NCBI GenBank assembly: GCA_964507045.1
Contig: CAZDOO010000011.1
Coordinates: 26,798-90,797 of the forward strand
Length of the DNA: 64,000 nucleotides
From: UBA8199 sp964507045
GTDB lineage: Bacteria > Verrucomicrobiota > Verrucomicrobiia > Limisphaerales > UBA8199
Direction of reading: 5' to 3'
Shown here: one piece after another, positions 62,865 to 64,000 of the stretch
How positions within the stretch are numbered: the stretch's first letter is position 1
Layout of the letters: each line of letters opens with the position of its first letter
Position numbers and translations under genes: made by a program
Notes under the pieces: model-generated
What the model saw: only the letters and a program-made list of their open reading frames with translations
Databases searched by the model: none
What the model was told of the DNA's origin: nothing

Positions 62865-63830
62865 CTAGTCGAAGGCGTGTCCGGCGCAGCAAAGAACGTT
62901 GCGGACCTTGTGTTGCACGAGGGCTTTGACTCGGGCGCGCGCCGGGCCGAGGTACTTGCGCGGGTCGAACTCTTTCGGGCTTTCGGCATAAACTTTGCGG
63001 ATAGCCGCCGTCATCGCCAGGCGCAGGTCGGTGTCAATATTGACCTTGGCGCAGCCGGTGCGCCGCGCGATCTCGATGTCCCCCTCGGGGACGCCGGCGG
63101 CATCGGTGCCCAGTTTGCCGCCGTACTTATTAATCTCTTCCACCAGGTCCTTGGGCACACTGGACGCCCCGTGCAGCACCAGCGGATAGTCGCCGAGCCC
63201 GGCATCCATGAGCGCCTTCTTGATGGCCTTGAGGCGCTCCAGGTCGAGGTGCTGTTCGCCTTTAAACTTATATGCCCCGTGCGAGTTGCCGATGGCGACC
63301 GCCAGCGAATCCACGCCGGAAGCCTTCACAAACTCAACCGCCTGTTCAGGGTTGGTATAGCGCCCCTCCTTCGAGTGCTTGCCGCCTTCTTCGCCGTCAT
63401 CAAACTGCGCCCCGATCAGGCAGCCCAGCTCGCCTTCCACGACGGCATTATGGGCATGCGCGTACTCCACCACCTTGCGGCAGATCTCGACGTTCTTTTC
63501 GAACGGCTCGTGGCTGGCGTCAATCATCACGCTGGTGAATCCGTCGTCAATGCAGTCTTTGCACAGCTCGAAGGTGTCACCATGGTCAAGGTGGACCGCG
63601 ATAGGGATATTGGAAAGGCTGACGGCGGCCTCGATGAGCTTCTTGAGATAGACTGGATTCGCATATTGGCGTGCGCCTTTGGAGATCTGGAGCATGACCG
63701 GCGCCTTCTCCTCTTCGCACGCTTCGATAATAGCCTGGAGGAGTTCCATATTGTTAACGTTAAAGGCACCGAGCGCGTACCTGCCCTTTAACGCCTTGGC
63801 GAACAGTTCTTTAGTATGTGTTAATGGCAT
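62865..63830 (-). CDS. fba: Class II fructose-1,6-bisphosphate aldolase
   Basis: The 321-residue protein has the zinc and catalytic motif IAVHLDHGDTFE (Asp82 catalytic, His83 zinc), GFTSVMIDASHEPFEKNVEI, the zinc His in GNSHGAYKF (about 182), and LHGASSVPKDLVEEINKYGG K (about 222). NIDTDLRLAMTA is the phosphate-binding Asn/Asp region. It converts fructose 1,6-bisphosphate to DHAP and glyceraldehyde 3-phosphate, or a related ketose bisphosphate. AGAAAGAACG lies upstream of the start as a weak ribosome binding site. It has its own terminator. The window ends 170 bp upstream, so its promoter is only partly visible. Confidence 0.95.
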   Translation of the reverse strand: MPLTHTKELFAKALKGRYALGAFNVNNMELLQAIIEACEEEKAPVMLQISKGARQYANPVYLKKLIEAAVSLSNIPIAVHLDHGDTFELCKDCIDDGFTSVMIDASHEPFEKNVEICRKVVEYAHAHNAVVEGELGCLIGAQFDDGEEGGKHSKEGRYTNPEQAVEFVKASGVDSLAVAIGNSHGAYKFKGEQHLDLERLKAIKKALMDAGLGDYPLVLHGASSVPKDLVEEINKYGGKLGTDAAGVPEGDIEIARRTGCAKVNIDTDLRLAMTAAIRKVYAESPKEFDPRKYLGPARARVKALVQHKVRNVLCCAGHAFD

Positions 63831-64000
63831 AAATCGTTCTTTCTATTCCGTGAGCCAGTCACTTGGCGGCCGCCACTATTGCGGCCTGCTCGCAGAATAA
63901 GACCTCCTTTGGGTCAAAGAAAGTGAAAAAGACGGACGCTCTGCCCCGCGGGTGTGATTAAAAGTGGTGAGTCAGTTCCAGAGGGTGAGCCACTGACCGT

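Noticed and set aside
62479..62892. 137-residue minus-strand frame beyond fba
   Set aside because: It runs through the fba terminator and the AT-rich control region and shows no protein-like pattern.

Overview
The window is 64 kb of GC-rich chromosomal DNA (roughly 63-65 % by eye), densely coded on both strands, and most likely from a Verrucomicrobiota bacterium of the Pedosphaera/Limisphaera type. This placement is inferred from gene content, not from a marker gene: Tat-exported Gfo/Idh/MocA oxidoreductases, a very large Ig-like / autotransporter-repeat / formylglycine-synthase-like surface protein, a pseudopilin-like LTLVEVVVVVGLIAIL segment, WbsX/GH99-like and alpha-galactosidase-like exported enzymes, and many dispersed palindromic repeats. 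I see no rRNA, tRNA, CRISPR array, prophage or intact insertion sequence.

Layout. 1-5.5 kb: a partial TRAP TatT lipoprotein, an AI-2E-type permease, a DUF4239 protein, a DUF2281/PIN toxin-antitoxin pair, a Tat-exported protein of unknown function and a Gfo/Idh/MocA enzyme. 6-11.4 kb: one 1761-residue exported mosaic protein. 11.6-17.4 kb: a second Gfo/Idh/MocA enzyme, a Tat-exported aldo/keto reductase, a CoaB-like enzyme and recG. 17.5-26.8 kb: an exported glycosidase with a discoidin insert, adenosine deaminase, exported Fe/Mn superoxide dismutase, a radical SAM protein with its accessory cysteines in front, a GT2 glycosyltransferase, a methyltransferase and a TlpA-like thioredoxin. 26.9-29.6 kb: a shrunken REP-transposase (RAYT) element and a secreted zinc metallopeptidase. 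30.3-40.8 kb: ECF sigma factor, membrane-anchored anti-sigma-like/vWA (YfbK-like) protein and a 2174-residue membrane protein built from two homologous extracytoplasmic halves. 40.9-50.4 kb: hicBA, HAD phosphatase, site-2 protease, xylulokinase, cinA, a duplicated exported protein, and a PadR regulator overlapping a Wzz-like membrane protein. 50.5-55.7 kb: a SNF2 helicase and small proteins, including a receiver-like protein lacking its phosphoacceptor. 55.8-64 kb: a tightly packed ptsI / nucleotidyltransferase / WbsX-like / DUF2959 operon, a PfkB kinase, two Hsp20 genes and class II fructose-bisphosphate aldolase.

The most unusual content is a set of repeat families the genes do not explain. 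Four near-perfect giant palindromes (38-51 bp arms, 1-3 nt loops; 13.1, 23.9, 43.2 and 53.9 kb) are built from 11-bp tandem units and lie only between genes. A second family of 26-bp stem hairpins occurs in three intact, one degenerate and three half copies, one of them between the ECF sigma factor and its presumed anti-sigma gene. A third hairpin family is inserted in frame inside recG and inside the 2174-residue gene, and is read in a different frame in each. A fourth short repeat brackets the 1761-residue gene. Together they suggest an active or recently active palindromic-repeat economy, to which the RAYT remnant at 27 kb may be related.

Functionally the window mixes housekeeping genes (recG, fba, ptsI, hsp20, cinA), exported carbohydrate metabolism (Gfo/Idh/MocA, aldo/keto reductase, glycosidases, xylB, pfkB) and envelope functions (sigma/vWA/giant protein cassette, site-2 protease, PadR/Wzz-like pair). 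The Hsp20 pair has an unusually AT-rich upstream region with a candidate sigma-54 promoter and an upstream palindrome.
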